Shown here: positions 10,562 to 11,461 of the stretch, piece by piece
Layout of the letters: the number at the start of each line of letters is the position of its first letter
Numbering within the stretch: the first letter of the stretch is position 1
Assembly (NCBI GenBank): GCA_019911785.1
Contig: JAIOJM010000058.1
Span: forward strand, 1-11,461
DNA length: 11,461 nt
Source: Sulfuricella sp.
Lineage (GTDB): Bacteria; Pseudomonadota; Gammaproteobacteria; Burkholderiales; Sulfuricellaceae
Reading direction: 5' to 3'
Notes under the pieces: generated by a model
Seen by the model: only the letters and a program-made list of their open reading frames with translations
Database searches by the model: none
What the model was told of the DNA's origin: nothing
Translations under genes and position numbers: made by a program

Positions 10562-11333
10562 ATGCCGCCCCACCCAAACTGCTTTCCGCCACGCAAATCT
10601 CGCCCTGAAGCAGCTGCGCGAAAGTCTTGACCAGAGAAAGCCCCAAACCGGCTCCGCCGGACAGAGTTCGGCTGGGATCCAGTCGGGCGAAACGCTCGAA
10701 AATCTTGTCGCGCATTTCCGCCGGAATGCCCGGGCCGTTATCCTCCACCCGAATTTCCACGCGCTTCCCTTTGGCGAAGGCCGTCAGCAGGATGGTACCG
10801 CCGGCGGGGACATACTTGAGCTCATTGTCGAACAGGTTGGCGAAAATTCGTGCCAGTAACTGGCGATCGGCTTCGATGCTAAGATTGGGTGCAATCCTGC
10901 CTTGCAGGGTGAGATGTCGCTCTTCGGCGGAAGGCACGTAAAGTTCCAGTAACTCTTCCAGCAGCCCGGACAGATCAACCGCCTTTTTTTTCACCCGCAT
11001 GGCGCCCGCCTCGGCCTGCCCGAGCGTGAGCAGCGCATTGACAATGTTCTGCATGTTCTGGATTTCGCCGAGCACTCTTTCAAGCGCGGCGCGGTGCATC
11101 TCGCCATCGTCATGTCGCAATGCCGCCTCGACATCGGCGCGCAAGCGCGTCAGCGGCGTTCTTAAATCGTGAGCGATATTGTCACCAGTCTGTCGGGCGC
11201 TCTGGGTTACCACAACCAGCTGGCGACGCAGCAAGGCCTCTTTCCGCTGCTGCCGCCGGCGCTGCAGCCACCAGTAGCCGGCTAGCCCGCCAACCAGACC
11301 CAGCAGCAAAATTATTGATAGCAAGTTATCCAT
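10509..11333 (-). CDS. Short membrane sensor histidine kinase lacking sensor and HAMP domains
   Basis: A two-component kinase of about 274 residues from the ATG at 11333; a TTG three codons upstream is possible. Neither start has a clear Shine-Dalgarno. Numbered from the TTG: one membrane helix (about 7-25), an Arg/Gln-rich linker, HisKA with phosphoacceptor H58 in NIAHDLRTPLTRL, and a HATPase with N-box NLFDNELKY (169-177), G1 DNGPGIP (201-207), F-box FERFAR (215-220) and G2 GGAGLGLSL (229-237). The catalytic parts look intact. Only about 32 residues separate the membrane helix from H58, too few for a HAMP domain, and there is no first helix or periplasmic sensor. The upstream frame is closed by a TGA at 11378-11376 inside the REP-like repeat. 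It may be a true short kinase or the remnant of a longer one. A partner response regulator may lie beyond the right edge. Confidence 0.8.
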   Translation of the reverse strand: MDNLLSIILLLGLVGGLAGYWWLQRRRQQRKEALLRRQLVVVTQSARQTGDNIAHDLRTPLTRLRADVEAALRHDDGEMHRAALERVLGEIQNMQNIVNALLTLGQAEAGAMRVKKKAVDLSGLLEELLELYVPSAEERHLTLQGRIAPNLSIEADRQLLARIFANLFDNELKYVPAGGTILLTAFAKGKRVEIRVEDNGPGIPAEMRDKIFERFARLDPSRTLSGGAGLGLSLVKTFAQLLQGEICVAESSLGGAAFILTLPVSAAEFSKPFP

Positions 11334-11350
11334 CAGAGCCAAAACACCGC

Positions 11351-11461
11351 TGTAGGAGCGCAGCCAGCCCTCCCCTCAATCCCCTCCCGCAAGCGGGAGG
11401 GGAGACGATCGCCCCTTCCCCCGCTTGCGGGGGAAGGTTGGGATGGAGGTTGGCTGCGATT
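11351..11461. repeat. Composite REP-like palindrome with two strong hairpins (reaches right edge)
   Basis: The outer ends CGCAGCCA (11359-11366) and TGGCTGCG (11451-11458) are exact complements, introduced by TGTAGGAG, a sequence typical of REP elements in pseudomonads and relatives. Inside are two perfect hairpins: TCCCCTCCCGC (11380-11390) with GCGGGAGGGGA (11393-11403), and CCTTCCCCCGC (11414-11424) with GCGGGGGAAGG (11427-11437). The hairpins are also near-complements of each other around a CGATCG centre at 11407-11412. This looks like one palindromic repeat nested within another. It lies directly upstream of the histidine kinase start. The element may continue past the window. Confidence 0.85.

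Overview
The window looks like a piece of a GC-rich proteobacterial chromosome carrying housekeeping genes. I see no phage, transposase or plasmid gene. The gene set (rmuC, typA, rhlE, purT, ybbP-ybbA-tesA), the divergent tesA/ybbA arrangement also known from E. coli, and palindromic intergenic repeats of the kind found in many proteobacteria suggest a betaproteobacterium, perhaps of the Nitrosomonadales/Gallionellales type. This placement is an inference from sequence style and no taxonomic marker is present.

Layout: (1) 1-1169, minus, the N-terminal 389 codons of rmuC, which run off the left edge. (2) 1287-3098, minus, typA/bipA, ended by a strong symmetrical terminator at 1230-1258. (3) 3099-3386, a divergent promoter region and a long structured leader for (4) rhlE, 3387-4697, plus. 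(5) A bidirectional terminator at 4718-4751 separates rhlE from (6) a small secreted glycine-zipper protein, 4767-5093, minus. (7) purT, 5211-6413, minus. (8) A 148-bp palindrome of phased CACGAAT heptamers, 6427-6574. (9) ybbP, 6595-9087, minus. (10) A 127-bp palindrome of CGCAGAG heptamers, 9108-9234. (11) ybbA, 9253-9945, minus, whose start codon overlaps that of divergent (12) tesA, 9944-10561, plus. (13) A short sensor histidine kinase, 10509-11333, minus, overlapping the tesA end by 53 nt. (14) A composite REP-like palindrome from 11351 to the right edge.

Two groups make functional sense. TypA and RhlE both act in ribosome assembly and translation, especially in the cold (family knowledge), and share one compact divergent control region here. 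YbbA, YbbP and TesA form the conserved cluster of an ABC ATPase, an FtsX-type permease and a periplasmic SGNH esterase/thioesterase.

I found no clearly new protein system. The unusual material is outside the genes: three different palindromic repeat families within 5 kb, two of them built from short heptamers at regular spacing, the rhlE leader, and a histidine kinase without sensor or HAMP domain that begins next to a REP element.
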